Part shown: piece by piece, positions 18,553-27,641 of the stretch
Layout: each line of letters opens with the position of its first letter
Position numbering within the stretch: the stretch's first letter is position 1
From: CBDFKF01 sp965248765
GTDB lineage: Bacteria; Pseudomonadota; Alphaproteobacteria; VGEJ01
DNA length: 64,000 bases
Assembly: GCA_965248765.1 (NCBI GenBank)
Contig: CBDFKF010000003.1
Span: 372,001-436,000 of the forward strand
Direction: 5' to 3'
Made by a program: the position numbers and the translations under genes
Notes under the pieces: generated by a model
Told to the model about the DNA's origin: nothing
What the model saw: only the letters and a program-made list of their open reading frames with translations
The model's database searches: none

Positions 18553-19187
18553 ACGAGACCGGCGCTGCGACGCCGGCGCGGGACAGGCTGCGGAGCGATC
18601 TACGGCTGGTTGCCGATCTGATTGAGCCGCAGACCCGCGTCCTCGACGTCGGCTGCGGCGACGGCGCGCTTCTCGACTACCTCGAGCACGCGAAGGGGGT
18701 GGACGCGCGCGGGGTGGAGATCAGCCAGGACGGGGTGCGCCACTGCGTCAGCCAGGGACTTTCGGTGATCCAAGGCGATGCTGACGCCGACCTCGGCGAT
18801 TACCCCTCGGACGCCTTCGATTATGTGATCCTTAGCCAAACGCTGCAGACCGTGCGCGAGCCACGAACGGTGCTACAGGAGCTCACGCGTATCGGCCGGC
18901 GAGTCATCGTCTCGTTTCCCAACTTCGGATACTGGCGGGTGCGACTCTATCTGGCGGTGCGCGGGCGCATGCCGGTGACCCAGGCCCTCGGCCAGCCGTG
19001 GTACGAGACCGCCAATATCCACTTCTGCACGTTCCGCGATTTCGAGGCGCTATGCCGAGCCCTCGATGTGACGGTGCGTCGTCGGATCGCGATCGATCAT
19101 CAGGGTCGGGTTGGATCATTCCCCGCCCTCGGGCCACTCGCCAACGTCTTCGGCGAAATCGGCGTCTTCGTGCTCGAGAAGCGCTGA
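18549..19187 (+). CDS. metW: Methionine biosynthesis protein MetW
   Basis: A 212-residue class I methyltransferase-fold protein of the MetW family, required together with MetX for homoserine acylation in several proteobacteria. It has VLDVGCGDGALLDYL, RGVEISQDGVRHCVSQGLSVIQGDAD, DYVILSQTLQTVREP and SFPNFGYWRVR. Its GTG start overlaps the metX stop, implying translational coupling. Confidence 0.94.
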   Translation: MNETGAATPARDRLRSDLRLVADLIEPQTRVLDVGCGDGALLDYLEHAKGVDARGVEISQDGVRHCVSQGLSVIQGDADADLGDYPSDAFDYVILSQTLQTVREPRTVLQELTRIGRRVIVSFPNFGYWRVRLYLAVRGRMPVTQALGQPWYETANIHFCTFRDFEALCRALDVTVRRRIAIDHQGRVGSFPALGPLANVFGEIGVFVLEKR

Positions 19188-19193
19188 GGAGAC

Positions 19194-19946
19194 CTAAGGG
19201 CGGCGCGCCGTCCGGCCCCGCCCGGCGACGGCAGCCGGCTGCGGCAGCGGCACCAAGAGACGTCGGCGACGGCGCGCTCTTTCAGGGGTAACGGCATAAA
19301 TCTGCTTGCCGGCCTCGACCACCAGGACGCCCGAGAGCGCCGACAACCAACGCGCGCCCACGTTCTCCACCGCCGGCGCAGCGCGCAGCACCATGCGCCG
19401 GTTGACCGGTGGCATGTAGAGCGCGCCGGTCGTAAGGCCGGGCAAGAACATTGTGTCGCGCAGGAGCCTGATCAGTTGGGGCGGGCTATAGGGGTGGCCG
19501 TAGCCGAAGGGCGAGCGCGCGACCTGGGCCCAGATGCCGCGCCGGTTCGGCACGACGGTCAATAGCCGGCCCTGCGCCGTCATCACTCGCCACACCTCGC
19601 GCATCAACGGCCGCACCTGCTCGCTCGTTTCCAGCGCGTGAACCATGAGGATGCAATCGAAGCTGGCATCCTCGAACGGCAGTTCCTCCTCCTCGGCGAG
19701 GGTGACGAGGTTGCCGCTACCATCCGGCCAGTGCTCCACCCCCTGGTTCGCCGGCATCACCGCGATGACGCGTTCGGCCTCTTCGCGGAACGGGCGCAGG
19801 AACGGCGTGGCATAACCGAGGCCGAGAACCCGCAGGCTGGCCGTATTGGGCCACATCTCGCGCACGCGGCGGCGGATCATCCGACGCGCGACCTGGCCGA
19901 GGCTCGAGGCGTAGAAATGGCCAAGATCGATGACGTCAGGGCGCAT
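19194..19946 (-). CDS. Class I SAM-dependent methyltransferase
   Basis: A 250-residue methyltransferase with motif I as VLGLGYATPFL, an acidic loop VIAVMPANQGVEHWP, motif II-like LPFEDASFDCILMVHALET and WRVMTAQGRLLTVVPNRRG. This shape, with 'HWP' after the first strand, is a conserved alphaproteobacterial group whose substrate is unknown. It converges with metW (6 nt apart) and its start is divergent from the cupin gene. The C-terminal tail is Arg-rich. Confidence 0.83.
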   Translation of the reverse strand: MRPDVIDLGHFYASSLGQVARRMIRRRVREMWPNTASLRVLGLGYATPFLRPFREEAERVIAVMPANQGVEHWPDGSGNLVTLAEEEELPFEDASFDCILMVHALETSEQVRPLMREVWRVMTAQGRLLTVVPNRRGIWAQVARSPFGYGHPYSPPQLIRLLRDTMFLPGLTTGALYMPPVNRRMVLRAAPAVENVGARWLSALSGVLVVEAGKQIYAVTPERARRRRRLLVPLPQPAAVAGRGRTARRP

Positions 19947-20013
19947 GGTGGGACTCTACCATGTCGGGGCAGCGGCCCGCGGCTACAATGGTCAAACGAT
20001 GGAGGCGCCAACG

Positions 20014-20433
20014 ATGGAGGCCGAGGAGGTCATCGTCCGGTACGGACTGGCGCCGCACCCCGAAGGCGGCCATTACCGCGAGACGTACCGGGCACTGGCA
20101 CCGGACGGCGGCCGCGGCGCGGTGACCGCGATCTACTACCTTTTGAAAGCCGGCGAGGTCTCGGCCTGGCACCGGATCGATGCGGTGGAGATTTGGCACT
20201 ACTACGCCGGTGACCCCTTGCGGCTAGAGCTTTCATCCGACGGCATCGCGCTCACGACCCGGCGCCTAGGCACCGGTGCGGACACCGAGCCCCAGGCCGT
20301 AGTGCCCACCGGCACGTGGCAGCGTGCGCATTCGGAAGGTGCCTGGAGCTTGGTCGGCTGCACGGTGGCGCCGGCTTTCGAGTTCGCCGGCTTTGAGCTG
20401 GCCTCGCCAGACTGGCATCCCGAGTGGGGCTAG
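20014..20433 (+). CDS. Cupin domain protein (DUF985)
   Basis: A 139-residue cupin of the DUF985 family. It starts VRYGLAPHPEGGHYRETYR, then TAIYYLLKAGEVSAWHRIDAVEIWHYYAG with the His/Glu cluster, and ends GCTVAPAFEFAGFELA. I chose ATG 20014 because GGAGG lies 8 nt upstream; in-frame starts further up lack one. Some relatives are ureidoglycolate- or sugar-related, but the reaction here is unknown. Confidence 0.88.
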   Translation: MEAEEVIVRYGLAPHPEGGHYRETYRALAPDGGRGAVTAIYYLLKAGEVSAWHRIDAVEIWHYYAGDPLRLELSSDGIALTTRRLGTGADTEPQAVVPTGTWQRAHSEGAWSLVGCTVAPAFEFAGFELASPDWHPEWG

Positions 20434-20443
20434 CGACGCGCCG

Positions 20444-21604
20444 TCAGACGATACCCTCGCCCAAGACCAACACGCCAAGCCCGTAGGCGCTGGCGAGGCC
20501 GACCACAAGCGCCGCCGAGCCGATACCGGTTTCGGTGAGGGCGAGGCGGCGCAGAAGCGCTTCATCGATGCGCGTCGCGGCGGCCTCGGCACCGCGTGCG
20601 AAGGCATCGGCGCCGAGGCCGTATCGTTGGAGCGTGACGCGGCAGCCTGTATCGACCAAGTCCCGCACGAAGGATTCGTGCACGGCGAGATCGCGCGCTG
20701 CGAGCGTGTGTGGGATCTCGACCTCGAGCCGGCCGGCGAGCTCGCCCTGGGCCGACAACAGTCGCACCAGCGCCTGGCGCCACGACGGCTCGTCAGTACC
20801 CGGCGCTCCGAGATTAAGAACGAAACGGGCGCCGTTGTGCCGCCCGACCTGGAGCAACAGGCTGGCGAGGCGGTAGCGGGCGGCGTCGGGATCGCCGCAG
20901 TCGATAGGACGCCCGCGCCAATCGATCAGGCCGGCTCGGCACGCCCCGAGCACGGTATCGCCGCCATCGGTCACCGATCGGAGAGCAAGGCGCAGCCGAC
21001 CTCGAATCAACGCCGAGAGGAGGTCGGGTGGCGCCATCGAAACCGTAGCGGCAGGCGTCGTTGCCGGGCGGAACGGAACGAAGCGGGCGCCGCCGGTGCG
21101 GAGCGCCACGGCGATCGCCTGCTCTGCTCCGGCCATCGCCTCCCGGGCGGCCCGAGTGGCCGCGGGCAGCGCAGTCCCTCCGATCGACAAACTCACAGGG
21201 CCCGCCCACAGGCCGGCATTCGGCGCCCGCTCGCGCACCGAGCACAAGAGCTTAGTGGCAGTCGCCGCCATGGCGCCATCATCGCAGTCGTACAGCACAA
21301 CGCCGAACCGGTCCTCGCCGATGCGTCCCATCGAATCGCGCGCTCGCAAAGAAAGGCCAAGTACCTGCTCGACGCCATGGACCACCGCCTCGGCGGGGGC
21401 CGGACCCTGCGCGGCGACAACGCGTGCGAGGCCATCGATACTGATGCAGAGGTAGGCGCAACTGCCACCGCTCGCTAGCGCATCGCGCAGAGCCTGGTCC
21501 AACAGCGCCCGTAGCCGCCGCCAGCTCTCGGCTGCGCGGTCGTCGCCGTCGAGCCCGGCGCCGCCCTGGTCGGCCTGCCCGTCGCGCTTGGCATTTGCCG
21601 TCAT
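20444..21604 (-). CDS. Degenerate GGDEF-EAL domain protein
   Basis: A 386-residue soluble protein. Residues ~25-170 are GGDEF-like but the signature is RIGEDRF instead of GGDEF. Residues ~190-385 are EAL-like (LRLALRSVTDGG..., RFVLNLGAP, LEVEIPHTLAARD, VTLQRYGLGADAF) but the EAL motif itself and the DDFG/KID metal residues are missing, and the domain stops early. It should not make or break cyclic-di-GMP and may be a binding or protein-protein module. The start is ATG 21604 (GGGAGG 11 nt upstream) or ATG 21628. It converges with the cupin gene. Confidence 0.75.
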   Translation of the reverse strand: MTANAKRDGQADQGGAGLDGDDRAAESWRRLRALLDQALRDALASGGSCAYLCISIDGLARVVAAQGPAPAEAVVHGVEQVLGLSLRARDSMGRIGEDRFGVVLYDCDDGAMAATATKLLCSVRERAPNAGLWAGPVSLSIGGTALPAATRAAREAMAGAEQAIAVALRTGGARFVPFRPATTPAATVSMAPPDLLSALIRGRLRLALRSVTDGGDTVLGACRAGLIDWRGRPIDCGDPDAARYRLASLLLQVGRHNGARFVLNLGAPGTDEPSWRQALVRLLSAQGELAGRLEVEIPHTLAARDLAVHESFVRDLVDTGCRVTLQRYGLGADAFARGAEAAATRIDEALLRRLALTETGIGSAALVVGLASAYGLGVLVLGEGIV

Positions 21605-21821
21605 CGCCAGCCGATCCTCCCAAATCATTGCCACCAAGCGTAGCTAACGTTGGTTAAGAATCACTCAAGATAGCCGGCCGCGGTCGGCGGTACTGATGCA
21701 GTCTGTATTCCCGATATGTTCCGGAATGATAAGCGGAAATCCTAATAGTTATGGTTAACGCAAGACCAACGTCGACCCACACCTCCGCCTACCTTGGGGA
21801 ATCCCGTGGCACCACCCGGTA

Positions 21822-21850
21822 TTGACAATTTTTTTGTATTAAATGTTAAG
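21822..21850 (+). promoter_or_regulatory. Putative sigma-70-like promoter in AT-rich gap
   Basis: TTGACA at 21822-21827 is followed after 17 nt by GTTAAG, in an unusually AT-rich stretch (21820-21855) of an otherwise GC-rich window. It would drive the hypothetical gene starting at 21905. The rest of the 21605-21904 gap shows no gene. Confidence 0.4.
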
Positions 21851-21904
21851 TAATCTTTCCACACTATCGTCGCGGGGAGACGTGGAAGCTAGGACGGGAG
21901 TGTT

Positions 21905-22354
21905 ATGCCCGCGGCGGTGGGATATGCCGCGCCGTTATCGGTTCTGCCCGATCCACTGGCGCTGCCGAATCCAGCCAACGATGTGCTGGAGCGGCGGGAT
22001 CGCGAGTCGGTCGCGCAGAGTTCGATCCGTGATGCCGATGCATCCGACGCCCGGCCGGAGCGGGCTCGGCGCGCCGGCCAGTTCCAGCGGCCGCGAAGCC
22101 GCGCTTCGGATGCTGAAACCGCGCAACGGCGTGGCAATGCTAGCCCGGAACGGCCAGGGAACGGCCGCGCGCCGCTCGGCTTCGGCGTACCGTCGAGCCC
22201 GTTTCTGACCCAGCTGATCGCCCAACAGATAATCCCCGAAGACGCGCCACCGCCAACGGAATCGGCGGACGAGGGCATCAGCGCCTACCAGACCGTACAG
22301 CGGCAATCCGAATCGTTCTTCGGGCCGCTGATCCCGACTGAGATCCGCGTCTAG
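21905..22354 (+). CDS. Hypothetical protein, disordered with conserved C-terminus
   Basis: A 149-residue protein with no recognised domain. Residues ~25-95 are low-complexity, rich in Arg, Ala, Asp and Ser. The C-terminal third (PSSPFLTQLIAQQIIPED...AYQTVQRQ) looks like a real helical segment and resembles small alphaproteobacterial proteins of unknown role. GGGAG lies 4 nt before the ATG and a plausible promoter sits upstream. There is no signal peptide or membrane segment. Confidence 0.6.
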   Translation: MPAAVGYAAPLSVLPDPLALPNPANDVLERRDRESVAQSSIRDADASDARPERARRAGQFQRPRSRASDAETAQRRGNASPERPGNGRAPLGFGVPSSPFLTQLIAQQIIPEDAPPPTESADEGISAYQTVQRQSESFFGPLIPTEIRV

Positions 22355-22513
22355 CGGGCCGCATCACCCGCCCCACCGCAGCGACGGCGCATTTGCCGTT
22401 CGTATGACGATGTCCCTGTAACCGGGCGCGTGCGCCGTGCTATAGGCGCATCAGCATGGCCGAGCGCTTGGGCCTGATCGAGGAAGCGGCGTCATGACAG
22501 CGAGGCTCGCGCG

Positions 22514-23494
22514 ATGAAGGTCTGCATCGTCGGCGCCGGTGCGATCGGTGGCTACATCGCCGCCCTCTTGGCCGCCCATGGGCTTGAGGTGAGCCTGATC
22601 GCGCGCGGCCCCCACCTTGCCGCGATGCGCAAGGGTGGCCTCAAGCTCTTGATCGGCGGCGAGGAGATTGTGGTGCATCCTCAGTGCACCGACGATCCGG
22701 CCGAAGCCGGGCCGCAGGACTACGTCATCATCGCGCTCAAAGCGCATTCTGTGCCGCCCATGGCCTCGCGGCTGACGCCGTTGTTCGGGCCTGAGACCGC
22801 GGTGCTCACCGCAATGAACGGGATTCCGTGGTGGTACTTCTACCGGCTCGAAGGACCGTTCGAGAACCGGCGGCTGGCGACCGTCGATCCCGACGGCAGC
22901 CAGTGGGACAGCATCGGGCCGGAGCGCGCCATCGGCGCGGTGCTCTACCAGGCCTGCGAGATCGCCGCGCCCGGTGTCATCCGCCACATCGTCGGCGACC
23001 GTATTCCGATCGGCGAGCCCGACGGCACCCTGTCGGAGCGCTGCGCGCGCTTGAGTGAGACGATGATCGGCGCCGGCATCAAAGCGCCGGTGCGCCCGCG
23101 CATTCGCGACGAGATTTGGATGAAGCTGTGGGGCAACCTCTCGATCAACCCGGTAAGTGTGCTGACCCAGTCGACGATGGAGACCATCGCCACCGACCCC
23201 GGCACTCACGCGATCGTGCGGGCGATGATGGTCGAAGCCCAGGCGATCGCCGACAAGCTCGGGGTGCACTTTGCTATCACCGTCGATGAGCGCATCGAGG
23301 ACGCCCGTTCAGTCGGCGCCCACCGCACCTCGATGCTCCAAGACCTCGATGCCGACCGGCCAATGGAGATCGAGGCGCTGGTCGGCGCCGTCCGAGAGCT
23401 CGGCCAGCTGGTCGAGGTGCCGACCCCGACGATCGACATGATCTACGCGCTGACAGTTCGGCGCGCGCGCGAGGCCGGCTGCTACCCGGGATGA
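22514..23494 (+). CDS. 2-dehydropantoate 2-reductase family protein
   Basis: A 326-residue NADPH-dependent ketopantoate reductase family enzyme (PanE/ApbA fold). The N-terminal Rossmann motif is MKVCIVGAGAIGGYIAALLA, the hinge has LTAMNGIPWWYF, the catalytic Lys and Asn lie in WMKLWGNLSINP (~205-215), and the end (MLQDLDADRPMEIEALVGAV) is the family signature. It may be panE of pantothenate synthesis, but such genes are often duplicated and other 2-keto acids are used. Confidence 0.87.
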   Translation: MKVCIVGAGAIGGYIAALLAAHGLEVSLIARGPHLAAMRKGGLKLLIGGEEIVVHPQCTDDPAEAGPQDYVIIALKAHSVPPMASRLTPLFGPETAVLTAMNGIPWWYFYRLEGPFENRRLATVDPDGSQWDSIGPERAIGAVLYQACEIAAPGVIRHIVGDRIPIGEPDGTLSERCARLSETMIGAGIKAPVRPRIRDEIWMKLWGNLSINPVSVLTQSTMETIATDPGTHAIVRAMMVEAQAIADKLGVHFAITVDERIEDARSVGAHRTSMLQDLDADRPMEIEALVGAVRELGQLVEVPTPTIDMIYALTVRRAREAGCYPG

Positions 23495-23573
23495 GTGCAG
23501 CCGGCGCACACCAATAGCGCGCGGCATCCGATCACACTAAGCTGAGAGCGGGGCTACGCTTATCGGGGCGGTC

Positions 23574-23708
23574 ATGCCACGTGATATCGGCGAATGGCTT
23601 GAAGGGTTGGGTCTCTCCAAGTACGCGCCCGCGTTCGCCGAACAGGAGATCGCTCTGCGCGATGTGGTGCGGCTGATGGCCAAGGCACTGCTCGAGGAGT
23701 TGGGTTGA
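23574..23708 (+). pseudogene. SAM (sterile alpha motif) domain remnant
   Basis: A 44-residue frame reading DIGEWLEGLGLSKYAPAF...ALLEELG. This is the SAM domain that opens many alphaproteobacterial adenylate cyclases (DIGEWLRxLGLxQY). The middle 'LTxxDL' part is eroded and nothing of the cyclase follows. Its stop overlaps the ATG of the broken deacetylase gene by one base. It is probably a leftover of a cyclase gene. Confidence 0.6.
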
Positions 23709-24624
23709 TGGACCGCGACTACCCGCGCGATCTGGTCGGCTACGGCCGCAAGCTGCCGCGCGCCCAATGACCGGGCGGGGCGCGGATCGCCCTGCAGATC
23801 TCACTCGCCTACGAAGCCGGCGGCGAGGCCAGCGTCCTGCATGGCGATTCGGGATCCGAGGGCATGCTGACCGATATCGGGTTCCCGGCCGTGGAGGGCC
23901 AGCGCAGCATCCATGCCGAGGGCTCGTTCAACTACGGCAGCCGCCGTGGTATCTGGCGACTGCTCAAGATCTTCGAGGAGCGCGAAATCCGCGTCGGTGT
24001 GCTTGCGGTCGTCATGGGTCTGGTGCGCAACCCCGAGGTTGCCCAGGCCATGGCGGAGACCGGCCATGAGATCGTCAGCCATGGCTGGCGGTGGATCGAC
24101 TACCAGGATGTGCCCGAGAAGGTGGAGGCTGAGCACATCCGGCTCGCGGTCGAAGGGATCGAACGGGTCTGTGGCAAGCGGCCGGTGGGCTGGTTGACCG
24201 GGCGCCCGGGTCCCAACACGCGCCGGCTCGTGGTCGAGGAGGGCGGCTTCCTCTACGACCGCGATGCGCTCGACGATGAGGTTCCCTACTGGGTCGAGGT
24301 CGCGGGCAAGCCGCACCTCGTGATCCCCTATTCCTATGAGACCAACGATAACCGGTTCAACGAGAACAGCGGCTTCAACACCGCCGATGACTTCTTCCAA
24401 TACATGCGCGATGCCTTCGACGTGCTCTACGCCGAGGGCGCGGACGAGCCGAAGATGCTATCGCTCGGCATCCACGACCGGCTGATCGGCCGGCCCGCCA
24501 AGTCGCTCGGCCTGGCGCGCTTCCTCGATCATGTGTGCTGCGCCACGACAAGGTGTGGATCTGCACCGGCGAGGAGATCGCCCGCCACTGGATGGCGGCG
24601 CACCCCTACCGCCCCACCGCGTAA
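23708..24624 (+). pseudogene. Polysaccharide deacetylase (allantoinase PuuE-like), broken
   Basis: Conceptual translation matches PuuE-type NodB-fold enzymes: RDLVGYGRKLPRAQ, GGARIALQISLAYEAGGE, YGSRRGIWRLLKIF, GHEIVSHGWRWIDYQ (metal His), RPVGWLTGRPGPNTRRL, and LSLGIHDRLIGRPAKS. Two lesions are present. An in-frame TGA at 23768-23770 stands where the family has Trp, and a TG duplication at about 24533-24536 shifts the frame before the last ~30 residues (restored: LRHDKVWICTGEEIARHWMA, ending at the TAA at 24622). An internal restart at 23864 would lack the N-terminal region. It is a pseudogene or an assembly-error product. Confidence 0.8.
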
Positions 24625-24688
24625 ATGCGGTTCCACGACACCCAGCCCGGTGCGGGGTATCCCACCGAAGGTCGGTGATCGCGCGGGA

Positions 24689-25495
24689 TCATGGATCGCC
24701 TGTCTGAGCGCGGATGGCGGCGGCATGGGCTTCCAGTTCCGCCGCCGCGGCGTCGCGCTCGACCTCGCGAAGCAGCCTGGCGTAATCGTCGAGGCTCTTG
24801 AGGAGGTTCGGGTCGTCCGGGCCGAACACCGCCTCTAGGATCGCGAGCGCGCGCTGGTAGAGGGCCTCGGCCTCATCGAAGCGGCCTTGTGCGCGATAGA
24901 CGCCGGCGAGATCGCCGAGACTCACCGCGACATGGGGGTGACCCGGCCCGAGTGCGCCCTCGCGACTGGCGAAGACGCGTAGGAAGAGCGGCTCGGCCGC
25001 CGCGTGCTGCCCTTGGGCAACGTGGACTAGCGCCAGGATATTGAGGGCCTTGGTCACGTCCGGGTGGTGCGACCCAAACGCGGCCTCGAGCAGGGCCAGC
25101 GCACGGCGAGCCAGCGGCTCGGCCTCCGCGTAGCGGCCTTGGGCGCGGTAGAGCTCGGCCATGTTGTCGAGGGTTCGGCCGACGTCGGGGTGTTCGTGTC
25201 CCAGCGCCTGTTCGGCGATCGTCAGGGTGCGGACATAGGCCGCCTCGGCCTCGGCGTAGCGCTCTTGCGCCTTGTAGAGCAGGGCCAGGTTGTTGAGCAG
25301 CGCCGCCGTGACCGCGTGGTCGGAACCGAACTCCGCCTCGCTTAAGTGCAGCGCCTCCTCGGCATGGGCCTCGGCCGCCTCATAATCGCCGGCGGCGAAG
25401 GCCCCTGAGAACCGCTCGTGCGCCGCCAAGAGCTCGGGCGACTGCCCCAGCGCGGTTAGCGGCCATAGCGCGAGGCACAGCAAGCCCGCCGCCAA
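24689..25495 (-). CDS. Exported TPR protein (kinesin-light-chain-like repeats)
   Basis: A 268-residue protein with an N-terminal hydrophobic export signal (LLCLALWPLTALG, probable cut before Q18) and about five 42-residue TPRs of the kinesin light chain type (LNNLALLYKAQERYAEAEAAYVRTL, and repeats with LxxLAxVxxAQGR). These mediate protein contacts. The only start I find is TTG at 25495, and the frame upstream stays open for several codons without an ATG, so the 5' end may be damaged. The partner is unknown. Confidence 0.75.
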   Translation of the reverse strand: MAAGLLCLALWPLTALGQSPELLAAHERFSGAFAAGDYEAAEAHAEEALHLSEAEFGSDHAVTAALLNNLALLYKAQERYAEAEAAYVRTLTIAEQALGHEHPDVGRTLDNMAELYRAQGRYAEAEPLARRALALLEAAFGSHHPDVTKALNILALVHVAQGQHAAAEPLFLRVFASREGALGPGHPHVAVSLGDLAGVYRAQGRFDEAEALYQRALAILEAVFGPDDPNLLKSLDDYARLLREVERDAAAAELEAHAAAIRAQTGDP

Positions 25496-25546
25496 CCATC
25501 TTGTTGCCGTGGCGGTGATGGTGATGGGATAGGGCCGGCGCCGACG

Positions 25547-27136
25547 CTAGAAGCCGAGCGCGCAGCCGTCCTTGCGCGGCTCCGATCCACCGACCAACGC
25601 ACCGCGCTTCCAGTCGATCCAGATCGCCTGGCCGCCGCCGAGCGGTACCGGCGCCTCGACCACGTTGTGGCCGATGCGGCGCAGGACCTCAGCCGTCTTG
25701 GGGCTGACGCTGCGTTCGAGCTGGAGCGCCCCGTCGTAATAGAAGCCGCGTGGGCAGTCGAGCGCCTCCTGCACGTCCATGCCGTAGTCGAGCACGTTCG
25801 AGAGGACATGGGCATGCCCGGTCGGCTGATACTGCGCCCCCATCACGCCGTAGGGCATCACCGCCCGCCGGCCCTTGGTCACCATGCCGGGGATGATGGT
25901 GTGCAGCGGCCGCTTGGAAGGAGCGATGCAGTTGGGGTGGCCGGGCTCGATGACAAAACCGGCGCCGCGGTTTTGCAGCACCACACCGGTCTTGGGGCTG
26001 ACCAGGGCTGAGCCGAAGGACAGGAACGTCGAGTTTATGAACGAGATGGCGTTGAGATCGCGATCGACCACGGTGAGATAGACGGTGGTCGCGTGCGGCA
26101 GCGCCTCGCCTTCCTCGATATCGGTGATCACCCGCTTGCGGTGGATGCGCGCGCGCTGCTCGTCGGTGTAGCCCTTCGACAGGAGCCGCCTGACCGGCAC
26201 CGTCGCGTGGCCGGGGTCGGCGATGTAGGTATCGCGCGCCTGGTAGGCGATGCGCGCCGCCTCGGCCTCGATGTGGAAGCGCTCCGGCCCGATCGGGTCA
26301 AACTCGGCCATGTCGAAGCCGGAGAACAGGTTAAGCATGATCAGCGCGGTGATGCCCTGACCGTTGGGCGGGATCTGGTGGACGTCGTGGCCGGCATAAC
26401 GCGTCTTGATCGGCTTGACGTAGTCGCTTTGGTGGGTCGCGAAGTCGTCGAGGGTGTGGAGGCCGCCGAGCCGCTTGAGGTAGCTCACCATGTCGCGCGC
26501 GATCGCCCCGCGGTAGAAGGCATCCGGCCCTTCCTTGGCGATCCGGCGCATGGTCTTGCCGAGCTCGGGCTGGCGGTGGATATCGCCCGTCGCTGGCGCC
26601 CGGCCGCCGGGCAGGAAGATGCGGCGCATGTTCGGATCGACCTTGAGCACATCGACCAGCGCCGCCCAATCGTGGGCGGTACGCGGCGCGACCGGCGCAC
26701 CCTCCTCGCAATAGGGGATCGCGGGTGCGAGGCACTCGCCGAGGCTGCGGGTGCCATAGTCTTCGAGGATACGATGCCAGGCATCGACCGCCCCTGGGAC
26801 CGTCACCGAATGGACGTTGCGCGGCTCGATCTTGCGCATGCCACGCTCAAGGTACCACTCGGGACTCGCCGCCGCCGGCGCCCGGCCCGAGCCGTTGAGG
26901 CCGACAACCTCACCTTCGGCGCCCGGCACATAGAGGATGAAGCAATCGCCGCCAAGACCGGTCGATTTTGCCTCGACCGCGCACAGGACGGCACTGGCGG
27001 TTACCGCCGCATCGACGGCATTTCCGCCTTCCTGCAACACCCGCATCGCGGCGAGAGTCGCCAGCGGATGCGACGTTGCGGCCATGCCGTTGCAGGCATG
27101 GATAGTCGAGCGGCCAGGAAGCTGAAAGTCGCGCAT
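25547..27136 (-). CDS. ggt: Gamma-glutamyltransferase
   Basis: A 529-residue Ntn-hydrolase. Key parts are MAATSHPLATLAAMRVLQEGGNAVDAAV, STGLGGDCFILYV, PPNGQGITALIMLNL, the autocatalytic Thr in LPHATTVYLTVVD, SPKTGVVLQNRG and GVMGAQYQPTGHAHVL. There is no signal peptide, so it looks cytoplasmic, like the acylase-like GGT subgroup. I chose ATG 27136 over an upstream in-frame start because family similarity begins there. It may hydrolyse glutathione or another gamma-glutamyl compound. Confidence 0.9.
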   Translation of the reverse strand: MRDFQLPGRSTIHACNGMAATSHPLATLAAMRVLQEGGNAVDAAVTASAVLCAVEAKSTGLGGDCFILYVPGAEGEVVGLNGSGRAPAAASPEWYLERGMRKIEPRNVHSVTVPGAVDAWHRILEDYGTRSLGECLAPAIPYCEEGAPVAPRTAHDWAALVDVLKVDPNMRRIFLPGGRAPATGDIHRQPELGKTMRRIAKEGPDAFYRGAIARDMVSYLKRLGGLHTLDDFATHQSDYVKPIKTRYAGHDVHQIPPNGQGITALIMLNLFSGFDMAEFDPIGPERFHIEAEAARIAYQARDTYIADPGHATVPVRRLLSKGYTDEQRARIHRKRVITDIEEGEALPHATTVYLTVVDRDLNAISFINSTFLSFGSALVSPKTGVVLQNRGAGFVIEPGHPNCIAPSKRPLHTIIPGMVTKGRRAVMPYGVMGAQYQPTGHAHVLSNVLDYGMDVQEALDCPRGFYYDGALQLERSVSPKTAEVLRRIGHNVVEAPVPLGGGQAIWIDWKRGALVGGSEPRKDGCALGF

Positions 27137-27219
27137 GGGTCCCCGTCGTGTGTGGCCGAGTGGGGCAAAGTATGCACGGGGTGTCCGCCTTTGCAATCGG
27201 CGGCCCGGCGCCCCAGCGA

Positions 27220-27417
27220 TTAGCGCATGCGAACGATGAGGTACTTGATGAAGGCGTCGTCGACGCTCTGCTGGCTCGCCCTGCGCCAGACTTCGAACGC
27301 CTCCTCGTACGCGGGGAAGATGCCGCGGATGTCGAGGGCGGAGAGATCGACGAACTCGCTCGCGCGCGGGTCCTTCACGCGGCCACCGAAGACGAGATAG
27401 AGCTGTTGTTCCGCCAT
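27220..27417 (-). CDS. DUF4170 protein
   Basis: A 65-residue protein matching the alphaproteobacterial DUF4170 family: MAEQQLYLVFGGRV, the conserved LDIRGIFPAYEEAFEVWRRASQ, and YLIVRM at the end. An in-frame start at 27450 adds 11 residues without similarity. It lies upstream of ggt on the same strand. The function is not known. Confidence 0.85.
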   Translation of the reverse strand: MAEQQLYLVFGGRVKDPRASEFVDLSALDIRGIFPAYEEAFEVWRRASQQSVDDAFIKYLIVRMR

Positions 27418-27641
27418 CGTCAGCTGTTGGCCTGTCGCGGGCACCGGCATGCCGGAGGGGGTGCGGGCCCTGCCCGCGGTGATGTGGCGACCGGTGGTGC
27501 GGTTATATCGGCGGGAGCCATCGGCGTGAACCCTTGTCAGCCAATGTGGACCGCCCGCGGCGTCGAAGACCTTAACGAATCGCGGTTGGCCCCAAGAGCC
27601 CCTATGCTCAGCCCAACGGCGTCCACCGCCTCGGAGCTACC

